Source: Streptomyces pyxinae (GTDB lineage: Bacteria; Actinomycetota; Actinomycetes; Streptomycetales; Streptomycetaceae). From it: a stretch of DNA of 64,000 bases. Positions 52,831 through 60,217 of the stretch are shown piece after piece (within the stretch, counting starts at the first letter, position 1; every line of letters starts with the position of its first letter). The notes under the pieces are model-generated. The model ran no database searches, was not told the DNA's origin, and saw only the letters and a list, made by a program, of their open reading frames with translations. Location of the stretch: assembly GCF_024756275.1 (NCBI RefSeq), contig NZ_JANUGQ010000021.1, positions 1 to 64,000 of the forward strand. Reading direction: 5' to 3'. Both the position numbers and the translations under genes were made by a program.

Positions 52831-52890
52831 GATCGGTTCTGATCCGCGCTGATCTGTAGTGATCCGCAGTGATCCGCGCTGATCGTCCGA
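52831..52890 (+). repeat. 10-bp phased GATC repeat
   Basis: GATC occurs at 52831, 52841, 52851, 52861, 52871 and 52881, exactly 10 bp apart, in units such as GATCCGCGCT and GATCCGCAGT. It lies between the convergent acyl-CoA dehydrogenase and SepF-like genes. Confidence 0.9.
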
Positions 52891-52966
52891 TCCTTGATTT
52901 CCCGATCCCCGATCAGTTCCGGTCGGGTCCGGTCGGGATCTGGTCCGGCCCATCCGGCCGGACCGG

Positions 52967-53404
52967 TCAGCTCTGGTTGAAGAACCCGCCCTCGGTGCGG
53001 CTTCCGGTCTCCCCGCTGACGATCTGGGTGTCCGCCGGGGTGAGCAGGAAGACCCGGGTGGCCACCCGCTCGATCGACCCGCGCAGTCCGAAGGTCAGCC
53101 CGGCGGCGAAGTCGACCACGCGCTTGGCGTCGGCGGACTCCATCGCCGTGAGGTTCACGATGACCGGGACGCCGTCCCGGAAGAGCTCACCGATCGCCCG
53201 GGCGTCCCGGAAGCCGGCCGGGGAGACGGTGGCGATGCGGCGCCCCACCTCCTCGGCGGTCTCGGAGGCGACCCGGACCCGGGGGTCGGTGACCCAGGAG
53301 TCGCCCTCGCCCCGCTCACCCTCGGCGTACTCGTCGTCGTAGTAACGCTCGTCGTTGTCCTCGACGAGTCCGAGCCAGGCACTCGCCTTGCGCACCGATC
53401 CCAT
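52967..53404 (-). CDS. sepF: SepF-like cell division protein
   Basis: 145 aa. MGSVRKASAWLGLVEDNDERYYDDEY is an amphipathic membrane-anchor helix plus acidic linker, and the rest is the SepF fold (ARAIGELFRDGVPVIVNLTAMESADAKRVVDFAAGLTFGLRGSIERVATRVFLLTPADTQIVSGE). SepF tethers FtsZ to the membrane. Streptomyces has several copies; from its position this is likely the SepF-like paralogue (sflA, SCO1749 as I recall), not the dcw-cluster sepF. GGAGG within AAAGGAGG (53410-53417) at 5 nt is an excellent ribosome-binding site. Confidence 0.93.
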   Translation of the reverse strand: MGSVRKASAWLGLVEDNDERYYDDEYAEGERGEGDSWVTDPRVRVASETAEEVGRRIATVSPAGFRDARAIGELFRDGVPVIVNLTAMESADAKRVVDFAAGLTFGLRGSIERVATRVFLLTPADTQIVSGETGSRTEGGFFNQS

Positions 53405-53824
53405 GGACGCCTCCTTTCGACGCGGTCACGTGTGATTCCGCACCCCTATGGTCGTCCATGATGCGGATCGCGCGCCAAGTGGACAGCCGCCGCGCAGGGG
53501 ATTCGTGACGGTACTGGTGCAGAAAAACTGGCGTTTCGTCAAGGTTGTTCGCACATACGGCCCCTGGGAGGGACGATCCGTAACTCACATAGGACTTTCA
53601 GGCCGGATGGGTGAGCGACCAGACGTACGGGTGAACGGTTACCCCGGATACGATCCAGCACGCGCACCGGTCGTCCGTCCGTCCTCTGTCCCTCTGTTTC
53701 TCTGTGCCTCCGGTTTCTCCGGGCCTCCGTTCTCCGGGCCTCCGTTCTCCGGGCCTCCGTTCTTCGGGCGTCCCGCGGTCCGTCCGGGCGCGCGCACCAT
53801 CACCACGACTCTCGGGGGAGTGCC
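53405..53824. other. Divergent intergenic region sepF-like / DUF5685
   Basis: AT-richer DNA (53430-53620) should contain both promoters; I cannot assign clear -10/-35 pairs. A 15-bp triple repeat follows at 53719-53763. A plus-strand frame from 53448 runs through into the next gene in another frame and is not called. Confidence 0.5.
53719..53763 (+). repeat. 15-bp perfect tandem repeat, three units
   Basis: CCGGGCCTCCGTTCT is repeated three times without change (53719, 53734, 53749) and continues as a partial copy. It ends about 60 bp before the DUF5685 start. Confidence 0.9.
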
Positions 53825-55054
53825 GTGTTCGGCATCGTCAGACCCTGTAAACACCGGCTCACCAGCGGGCTCAGAGCGGAATGGACGGCCCATCTCTGCG
53901 GTCTCTGCCTGACCCTGCGGTCCGAACACGGGCAGTACGCCAGGATCGTCACCAATTACGATGGCTTGCTGGCCTCGGTGTTGACGGAGGCTCAGTCCGG
54001 TCCCGCGCCGGACGCCCGTCGCACCGCCGGGCCCTGTCCGCTGCGGGCCATGCGCACCGCCCCGGTGGCGCGCGGCGAGGGCGCCCGGCTGGCGGCGGCC
54101 GTGTCCCTGGTGCTGGCCTCCGCGAAGCTGCGGGACCACCTGGCCGACCGGGACGGACTGCTGGCCCGCCGGCCGGTGGCGTTCGCCGCCCGCCGGGTGG
54201 CCCGTTCCTGGGACCGGGCCGGCGCCCGCACCGGCCGGGGGGTCGGATTCGACACCGCCGTGCTGGTCGACGCGGTGGACAGGCAGCCCGGCATCGAGGC
54301 GCTGGCCGGCCCCGGTACGTCCCTGCTCACCGTGACCGAGCCGACCGAGACCGCCACCGCCGCCGCCTTCGCGCACACCGCCGTACTGGCCGGCCGCCCC
54401 GGGAACGCCGCCCCGCTCGCGGAGGCCGGCCGGCTCTTCGGGCGGCTGGCCCATCTGCTGGACGCGGTCGAGGACCGGGCCGCCGACGCCGCCTCGGGCG
54501 CCTGGAACCCGCTGACCGCCACCGCGACCGGTGTGGCCGAGGCCCGGCGGCTCGCGGACGACGCGGTGCGGGGCATCCGGTCGGCGCTGCGGGATGTCGA
54601 GTTCGCCGACGACCGGCTGCCGCACCGGCTGCTCGTCCATGAACTGCCCCGGTCGGTGGGCCGCGCCTTCGGCACGGCGGGCTGCTCCCACCAGGGCCAC
54701 GCCGCCGCCGGAGGCCCGTACGGCCCGGGGAACCCGGGGAATCCGTACGGGGAGGGGAATCCGTACGGCCCGGGAAACCCGTACGGCGGCGGAAACCCGT
54801 ACGGGGTGCCGGGCGGCCCCGGGGGTCCGGCCGGACCCGGCGGGGTGCCGTTCGGCTCCGGGGGCGAGCCGCCCCGGCCGCCCCGGCGGGGACTGCTCGC
54901 CGGATGTGCCGCCTTCAGCTGGCTCTGCTGCACCTGTCAGTTGTGCTGCGCCAAGGAGTACGAGAGCCCCTGGTCGCGCAGGAAGCGGCAGGGCGCCTGC
55001 CGGGACTGCGACGACTGCTGTGACTGCTGCGAGTGCTGTTCCTGCGACGGCTGA
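53825..55054 (+). CDS. DUF5685 family protein with Cys-rich tail
   Basis: 409 aa. The N-terminus (MFGIVRPCKHRL, HLCGLCLTLRSEHGQYARIVTNYDG) and the helical body belong to DUF5685, function unknown. A PYG-x-GNP repeat region (about 298-340) then leads to a tail with 15 Cys in about 53 residues, ending CDDCCDCCECCSCDG. The N-terminal C-x2-C and Cys tail could bind metal. GTG 53825 follows GGGGGAG. It may act alone; flanking genes are unrelated. Confidence 0.85.
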   Translation: MFGIVRPCKHRLTSGLRAEWTAHLCGLCLTLRSEHGQYARIVTNYDGLLASVLTEAQSGPAPDARRTAGPCPLRAMRTAPVARGEGARLAAAVSLVLASAKLRDHLADRDGLLARRPVAFAARRVARSWDRAGARTGRGVGFDTAVLVDAVDRQPGIEALAGPGTSLLTVTEPTETATAAAFAHTAVLAGRPGNAAPLAEAGRLFGRLAHLLDAVEDRAADAASGAWNPLTATATGVAEARRLADDAVRGIRSALRDVEFADDRLPHRLLVHELPRSVGRAFGTAGCSHQGHAAAGGPYGPGNPGNPYGEGNPYGPGNPYGGGNPYGVPGGPGGPAGPGGVPFGSGGEPPRPPRRGLLAGCAAFSWLCCTCQLCCAKEYESPWSRRKRQGACRDCDDCCDCCECCSCDG

Positions 55055-55210
55055 CGGCTGACGGCGGCGGTCGGTGACTGACGGCCGGTGAGTGACGGCT
55101 GATGTCCGGCGGGTCGGCGGCTGAGGACCCGCGGCTGAGAACTGGCGGCCGGGGCGGGGCCGGATCAGGGAGGAGCGTCCGGAGCATGCCGGCCGGTCAT
55201 TCCCGTGTGG

Positions 55211-55216
55211 CAGGGT
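55211..55216 (+). promoter_or_regulatory. -10-like hexamer of DUF1684 gene
   Basis: CAGGGT ends 6 nt before the ATG at 55223, matching the geometry of other leaderless candidates here. Confidence 0.35.
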
Positions 55217-55222
55217 GCCCGC

Positions 55223-56137
55223 ATGACCACCGAACCGGAGCAGACCCCTTCCGCACCTGCCGGCCCGGAGCGGGAGTGGCGGGCCTGGCACGAGCTGCGC
55301 ACCGCCACCGTCACCTCTCCGCACGGCCCGCTCTCCCTGACCGGTACTCACTGGCTGTCCGACCACCCCGACGGGCGCCTCCCCGGCGTCCCCGGTACCT
55401 GGCGGGAGGCCGGTGACGCGGGGGCCGCCGGTGACGCCGGGGCCGCTGTCGTCCTCACCGCCGCCCCCGAGGACGGCATCCTGCTGGACGGGAAGCCGCT
55501 GAGCGGCACCGTCGAACTCTCCGCCGACCACGCCCCCGTACCGCGCTCCCGGCTCGCCGTCGGGGAGCGCCGGCTCGTCGTGCTGCGCCGCGAGGGCCTC
55601 TGGGCGGTGCGCGACTTCGACCCGGACGCACCGGCGCGGCACGCCTTCGCGGGCATCCTGGCCACCCCGTACGACCCGCGCTGGGCCGTGCCGGGGACCT
55701 ACCGGCCGTACGCCGAGCGGCGCAGCGTCCGGGTGGGCAACGCCGACGGGCGGGAACGGGGGCTCGGGCTCTCCGGCGAACTCGTCTTCGCGCTCGGGGT
55801 ATCCGGCGGACCCGGCGGACCCGGCGGACCCGGTGGATCCGGGGAGCCCGGCGGACCCGGCGAAGTGGCCGTGGAGCACACCCTTCAGGTGGCGGAGGAG
55901 GAGGACGGTTCGCTGTGGGCCGTCTTCGCGGACGCCACCAGCGGCCGGGACAGCTACCGCTTCCGTTTTCTGCGGCCCCCGGCGCCGGGACCGGACAACC
56001 GGGTGACGGTCGACTTCAACCGGGCGCTGCTGCCGCCGTGCGCCTTCGCCGACCACTTCATCTGCCCCTTCCCGCCGCCGGGCAACACCCTCTCCGTGCC
56101 CGTGCCGGCCGGTGAGCGCAAGCCGCTGACCCGCTGA
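55223..56137 (+). CDS. DUF1684 family protein
   Basis: 304 aa. EREWRAWHELRTATVTSPHGPLSLTGTHWLSD at the N-terminus and VTVDFNRALLPPCAFADHFICPFPPPGNTLSVPVPAGER at the C-terminus are the DUF1684 landmarks. No enzymatic role is established. A collagen-like GGPGGPGGPGGSGEPGGPG insert at about residues 195-213 interrupts the domain and is encoded by 9-bp GGACCCGGC-type repeats. ATG 55223 is preferred to the GTG at 55205, which lies upstream of the -10-like box. Confidence 0.88.
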   Translation: MTTEPEQTPSAPAGPEREWRAWHELRTATVTSPHGPLSLTGTHWLSDHPDGRLPGVPGTWREAGDAGAAGDAGAAVVLTAAPEDGILLDGKPLSGTVELSADHAPVPRSRLAVGERRLVVLRREGLWAVRDFDPDAPARHAFAGILATPYDPRWAVPGTYRPYAERRSVRVGNADGRERGLGLSGELVFALGVSGGPGGPGGPGGSGEPGGPGEVAVEHTLQVAEEEDGSLWAVFADATSGRDSYRFRFLRPPAPGPDNRVTVDFNRALLPPCAFADHFICPFPPPGNTLSVPVPAGERKPLTR

Positions 56138-56604
56138 CCGCTGACCGCTGACCCGCGCTCTTCACATCTTCGGGGCGGCCGAAAACGGACTATACGGTGG
56201 TGTACCGTCGGCTACGCGACCAGTGGGCCATAGACGGCGATGACCTTCCATCACCTGCCAATCCCTCCCGGGAAGATGGCGGTTCGCGGTGTGAGTCATG
56301 TCTCGAAGGGCAGCCGAAGAGTTCTTCAACAGGGTGGAGCGGCGCGGAAATGCGCCGGTGAACGGCGAAAACAAGCCAGGTCCAGACCTTACTGCCCTCC
56401 TACGCGTGATCGCTCAATGTGTTCGCATTCGGAACCGACCAGTGGTGACCGCCGGTAGCCGCACAGGGTTTCCACAGCGTGAAGGGCATGTGGGCGTCCG
56501 GAACTCGGCCTTGTGTGTCACCCACAGGCATCGGAATAGTGGGCCGCCCATCCTCCGTGTCAGCGCCCCCCACGTGCTCTGATGCGGGTCCCCACAGGAG
56601 GTTG
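56138..56604. other. Gene-free region before streptogrisin gene
   Basis: Lower GC than average. TTGTGT (56511-56516) and AATAGT (56535-56540) with 18-bp spacing are a weak promoter candidate. A 94-aa frame (56298-56582) lacks a ribosome-binding site and typical codon bias and is not called. AGGAGG (56596-56601) serves the protease gene. Confidence 0.5.
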
Positions 56605-57693
56605 ATGTTGAAGCACCGGCGCATATCCACCAAGCGCGCGGTTCTGGCCGGCGGAGCCGTGGTGGCTCTGCTGGGCACCGCAGTCACTTTCCAGACTGCG
56701 AACGCGAGTGAGGATGCTCCTCAGTTCACGGTGAAGACCCTTTCGGCGACGGCGGCCGGAAATCTCGCGTCGACGCTCAGCCAGAAGCTCGGCGGCGACG
56801 CCGCCGGCGCCTACTACGACTCCTCGGCCAAGGCGCTGGTCGTCAACGTCGTGGACGAGGCGGCGGCGGAGTCGGTGCGTCAGGCGGGCGGCAAGGCCAG
56901 ACTGGTGGACCACTCGCTCGCCGAGCTGTCCGGCGCGCGTCAGACGCTGAAGAGCAAGGCGACCATCCCCGGCACCTCCTGGGCGGTCGACCCGGTCTCC
57001 AACAAGGTCGTCGTCACGGCCGACCGCACGGTCGACAAGGCCGAGTGGGCGAAGCTCTCCGAGGTCACCGACGACCTGGGCTCCAAGGTCGAACTGAAGC
57101 GCTCGAAGGGCGAGTTCAAGAAGTTCATCGCGGGCGGCGACGCCATCAACACCAGCGGCGGCCGCTGCTCGCTCGGGTTCAACGTGGTCAAGGACGGCCA
57201 GCCGCACTTCATCACGGCCGGCCACTGCGGCAAGGCGGGCAGCGAGTGGGCCGAGACGCAGGGCGGCCCGGCGATCGGCACCATGGTCGACTCGCAGTTC
57301 CCCGGCAATGACTTCGCCCTGGCCAAGTACGCCGACGGGGCGGAGCACCCGAGCGAGGTGAACCTCTACAACGGCTCCACCCAGAAGATCACCAAGGCGG
57401 AGGAGGCCACCGTCGGGATGAAGGTGTCCCGGAGCGGCTCCACCACCCAGGTCCACGACGGCGAGGTCACCGGTCTCAACGCCACGGTGAACTACGGCAA
57501 CGGCGATGTGGTCGAGGGTCTCATCCAGACCACCGTCTGCGCCGAGCCGGGCGACAGCGGCGGCTCGCTCTTCGCGGGCGACGCGGCCGTCGGCCTCACC
57601 TCGGGCGGCAGCGGCGACTGCTCCGCCGGTGGCGAGACCTTCTTCCAGCCGGTCCCGGAGGCGCTGTCCGCCTTCGGCGCGGAGATCGGCTGA
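56605..57693 (+). CDS. Streptogrisin-type serine protease precursor (S1)
   Basis: 362 aa. Signal peptide of about 34 residues (RRISTKRAVLAGGAVVALLG..TANA), an alpha-lytic-type propeptide (about 35-174), then a mature chain starting near I175 (IAGGDAINTSGGRCSLGF). The catalytic triad is H207 (TAGHCG), D236 (GNDFALAKY) and S318 (GDSGGS); four Cys form the two disulfides of streptogrisins A/B. It is a secreted digestive protease. AGGAGG is 3 nt from ATG 56605 but 6 nt from TTG 56608, so the true start may be the TTG. Confidence 0.95.
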   Translation: MLKHRRISTKRAVLAGGAVVALLGTAVTFQTANASEDAPQFTVKTLSATAAGNLASTLSQKLGGDAAGAYYDSSAKALVVNVVDEAAAESVRQAGGKARLVDHSLAELSGARQTLKSKATIPGTSWAVDPVSNKVVVTADRTVDKAEWAKLSEVTDDLGSKVELKRSKGEFKKFIAGGDAINTSGGRCSLGFNVVKDGQPHFITAGHCGKAGSEWAETQGGPAIGTMVDSQFPGNDFALAKYADGAEHPSEVNLYNGSTQKITKAEEATVGMKVSRSGSTTQVHDGEVTGLNATVNYGNGDVVEGLIQTTVCAEPGDSGGSLFAGDAAVGLTSGGSGDCSAGGETFFQPVPEALSAFGAEIG

Positions 57694-57749
57694 CCGATCG
57701 ACCCGACCGGCCCGACCGGTGAACCGGTATGACTGAACGGCGCTGAGCA

Positions 57750-57783
57750 GGCGGCGCCACCGTTTCCGGACGGTGGTGCCGCC
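57750..57783. terminator. Terminator between protease and DUF1906 genes
   Basis: A 14-bp stem (57750-57763 with 57770-57783, one G-U pair) with a TTCCGG loop is followed by TTCGTC, between convergent genes. Confidence 0.8.
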
Positions 57784-57882
57784 TTCGTCGTACGCCCGCC
57801 CCCGAATCCCGTGGCCTCGTGGCCTCGTGGTCGTGTGGTCGTGTGGCCTCGTGGTCCTGTGACGGGCCGCGCGGGTTCCGGC

Positions 57883-58755
57883 TCAGGGGGTGACGACCGC
57901 GACCGGGGCGTCCCAGTCGTCGCGGTCGACGGTGAGGGTGACGCCCCCGTGGGTCTCCTTGCTGTTCGCCAGGTACTGGTGGGCGCGGCGGTGGCCGGTC
58001 CACAGCGACGGCTGCCAGGGCCAGTCCGCCGTGGTGGTCCGCTGCCCGTTCCAGAGCGCGTACCAGAAGGCGTCCGGCATGTCGGCCGGGTTCCTGGCGG
58101 TGGCGGTGGCGACGGCGGCGGCGCTGGTGGAGGCGAAGCCGTAGTAACCGGCCCAGTAGCCCTTGGCGCGCACGGCACGGTTCCAGGCGCGGACATAGCC
58201 GAGCACCGCGCTGTCGCAGGCGGTGTCCTTGATGTCGTACGGCTCCATGTCGAAGTAGAGCGCGCTGCCGGGCCTCATGCCGAGGGCCGCCGCCCTGGCC
58301 ACCACGTCGGCGCCGTCGGCGGTGCCCTGCTCGGTCGCCCGCGCGGGGTCGATCCGGTGCTTGCTGCCGCTCTTCTGGCACGGCGGCTGGAGGCCCACGT
58401 ACAGCGGGGCGACCTTCCAGCCGGACGCCGAGACCGACTTCACCCAGGAGGGGGTCAGCTCGGGCTGGGCGCAGCCGCGGTTCCGGCCGCCGATGTAGAC
58501 CGCGACCCCGCCGTAGGCGCCGGCGCCCTTCCACGCCTTCATGGCGGAGAGCGAGGGGGCGGTGCAGGTGTCGAAGAGGTGCCCGGTGAAGACCGCCGGC
58601 GCCGGCCGCTGCTTCTGCGCCACCTTGGCCGCCGCCCGGGTGACGGTGGCGGGCGAGAGGGCGCTGGCGGTGAACGCCCCGCCCCCTGCCAGTACGGCGC
58701 CCGCGCCCGTCCAGACGAGCAGTCGGCCGCGCCTGGTCATACGGTGCTTGGCCAC
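57883..58755 (-). CDS. Secreted DUF1906 (Rv2525c-like) protein, Tat-type signal
   Basis: 290 aa. TRRGRLLVW followed by a hydrophobic run is a twin-arginine-type signal. The mature part (FTGHLFDTCTAPSLSAMKAWKGAG..GGVAVYIGGRNRGCAQPELT; ALYFDMEPYD; YWAGYYGFAS) is the DUF1906 glycoside-hydrolase-like barrel, related to GH25 and to the Tat substrate Rv2525c of M. tuberculosis, linked to cell-wall metabolism. DMEP carries the likely acidic pair. GTG 58755 follows a G-rich ribosome-binding site; ATG 58740 is the alternative. Confidence 0.9.
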   Translation of the reverse strand: MAKHRMTRRGRLLVWTGAGAVLAGGGAFTASALSPATVTRAAAKVAQKQRPAPAVFTGHLFDTCTAPSLSAMKAWKGAGAYGGVAVYIGGRNRGCAQPELTPSWVKSVSASGWKVAPLYVGLQPPCQKSGSKHRIDPARATEQGTADGADVVARAAALGMRPGSALYFDMEPYDIKDTACDSAVLGYVRAWNRAVRAKGYWAGYYGFASTSAAAVATATARNPADMPDAFWYALWNGQRTTTADWPWQPSLWTGHRRAHQYLANSKETHGGVTLTVDRDDWDAPVAVVTP

Positions 58756-58851
58756 GACGTGATCCCCCCTGTTTTCCCTTGTTCGCGGGTTCTCGCGTTT
58801 GGCCGCGTTGCCCGCGTTCGCCCGGCGCTCCCGCCGGAGTCTGCCAGGAAC

Positions 58852-59907
58852 CTATCCGCCGGAGCCCGCCGCCCGGTCGGCGGGGCCGGTCTCGGCGCCG
58901 ACCGGGCCCTCGTCCCGCCGCCGGAGCGAGGAGAGCACCAGGGTCAGCACCGTGCCGACCAGTGCCCAGACGGCCAGCACCTGCATGGCGCCCGCGAGCG
59001 CGTTGCCCCGGAAGTACGCGATGGAGCGCGCCGCCCAGGTGCCCGCGCCCGGCGGCAGGGCGGGGCCGATCGCCCGCCAGAAGTCCGGCAGCATCGGGCC
59101 GGGGAAGGCGCCGCCCGCGCTCGGGTTGCCGGCGATCACGATCAGCAGTACGGCCAGCCCGATGCCGACGATCCCGGTGAGCGCCTGGAGCGCCAGGGTG
59201 ACCGCGCCGACCGCGAAGACCACCAGCGCGCCCAGCCACCAGAGCGCCACCACGCTGCCGGGCAGGGCGCCCAGGACCGGGCCCACGATGATCGCGCCGC
59301 CCAGTCCGCCGGCGATCGCGGAGAGCGCCAGCACGGTGAGCCGGATGATCGCCCGCTGCGGATTGGCGGGCCGGGAACCGGCGCTGATCGCCAGGATGGA
59401 GGCGAGCAGATAGCCGCCCACGCACCAGCCGACCACCAGATAGAACGACGAGAGGCCGTTGAAGTCCTCGCCGGCGGCCGGGCTCACGTCCACGGTCCGC
59501 ACCGTCCGCCGCTGGGCCGCCTCGGCCTCGCCGGTGATCGTCTTCAGGGCGGTGGCGAGCGCGGTGCCGCCGCCGGAGGCGACCAGCAGGGTGTCGGTGG
59601 TGGAGCGGGGGTCCACCACCAGGGCGCCGTAGATCTCCCGGTCCATGATCTGCTCGCGCGCCTCGGCCTCGTCCCGGAGCACCCGGGGGTCGAGCGGGCC
59701 GCCCGGCAGACCGGCCAGCTGCCCGGCGGCGCGGTCGGCCGCCGCCCGGTCGGGCGCGGCCACGCCGAAGGGCACATCCGTCGGCCTCGGGTGGTGCAGG
59801 GCGCCCACATAGGAGGCGATGAACAGCAGCTGGAGCACGACCACGCCGACGACCAGCAGCGCGGCCCGTGGCGTGACGGCGGACTTGACCTCGGCGGCGA
59901 GCTTCAT
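58852..59907 (-). CDS. DUF3533-like / ABC-2-type membrane protein
   Basis: 351 aa. One N-terminal helix (ALLVVGVVVLQLLFIASYVGALHHP), an extracytoplasmic region of about 130 residues (VPFGVAAPD, DREIYGALVVDP), then five to six helices ending in a charged tail. This layout is that of YhgE/Pip and DUF3533 proteins, relatives of ABC-2 permeases that lack their own ATPase here. Function unknown. It is the first gene upstream of the DUF1906 gene on the same strand, 96 nt away. Confidence 0.82.
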   Translation of the reverse strand: MKLAAEVKSAVTPRAALLVVGVVVLQLLFIASYVGALHHPRPTDVPFGVAAPDRAAADRAAGQLAGLPGGPLDPRVLRDEAEAREQIMDREIYGALVVDPRSTTDTLLVASGGGTALATALKTITGEAEAAQRRTVRTVDVSPAAGEDFNGLSSFYLVVGWCVGGYLLASILAISAGSRPANPQRAIIRLTVLALSAIAGGLGGAIIVGPVLGALPGSVVALWWLGALVVFAVGAVTLALQALTGIVGIGLAVLLIVIAGNPSAGGAFPGPMLPDFWRAIGPALPPGAGTWAARSIAYFRGNALAGAMQVLAVWALVGTVLTLVLSSLRRRDEGPVGAETGPADRAAGSGG

Positions 59908-60113
59908 GCCCCCACGCTCCCGGCGGCCCCCCGCCCGCGCAGGCGGGACGGGTCCGAATGGCGGAGCCGGGGAGCGCCCGGGAGCCGGGAAGGCCGGGCG
60001 GAGCCCGGGAGCACCGGGATCCGGGACCGGGAGTGCCGGGGCCCGGATCCGGGAGTGCCGGGGGCCCCGGGGCCGGCTGGTTCACCGGACCCGGGTCACC
60101 CCGCCTCCGCTTA

Positions 60114-60129
60114 TCGTACGAATGTTCGA
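60114..60129. promoter_or_regulatory. LexA (SOS) box
   Basis: TCGTACGAATGTTCGA matches the actinobacterial consensus TCGAAC-N4-GTTCGA with one change. It overlaps the -35 position of the promoter whose -10 is TATGGT at 60139-60144. Confidence 0.82.
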
Positions 60130-60138
60130 AACGTGGTC

Positions 60139-60144
60139 TATGGT
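60139..60144 (+). promoter_or_regulatory. -10 hexamer of the DnaE2-like gene
   Basis: TATGGT lies 9 bp after the LexA box. The predicted transcript starts near 60151 and has a leader of about 66 nt with AGGAGG at 60206-60211. Confidence 0.55.
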
Positions 60145-60217
60145 GGAGAACGGGGGAGGTGAGAACGGGTGCGGCCGGGTGATGCCGGCCCAGGAATCGG
60201 AGTCCAGGAGGTGTGCG

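Larger units (their letters stand above)
59908..60217. other. Divergent intergenic region with SOS promoter
   Basis: GC-rich repeats of CCGGGAG and GGAGCCCGGGA (about 59970-60065) lie nearer the membrane-protein gene. The AT-rich segment 60105-60160 contains the LexA box and -10 for the polymerase gene. Confidence 0.6.

Noticed and set aside
56298..56582. 94-codon frame upstream of the streptogrisin gene
   Set aside because: No ribosome-binding site, atypical codon use, and an amino-acid pattern without predicted structure; more likely leader and promoter DNA.
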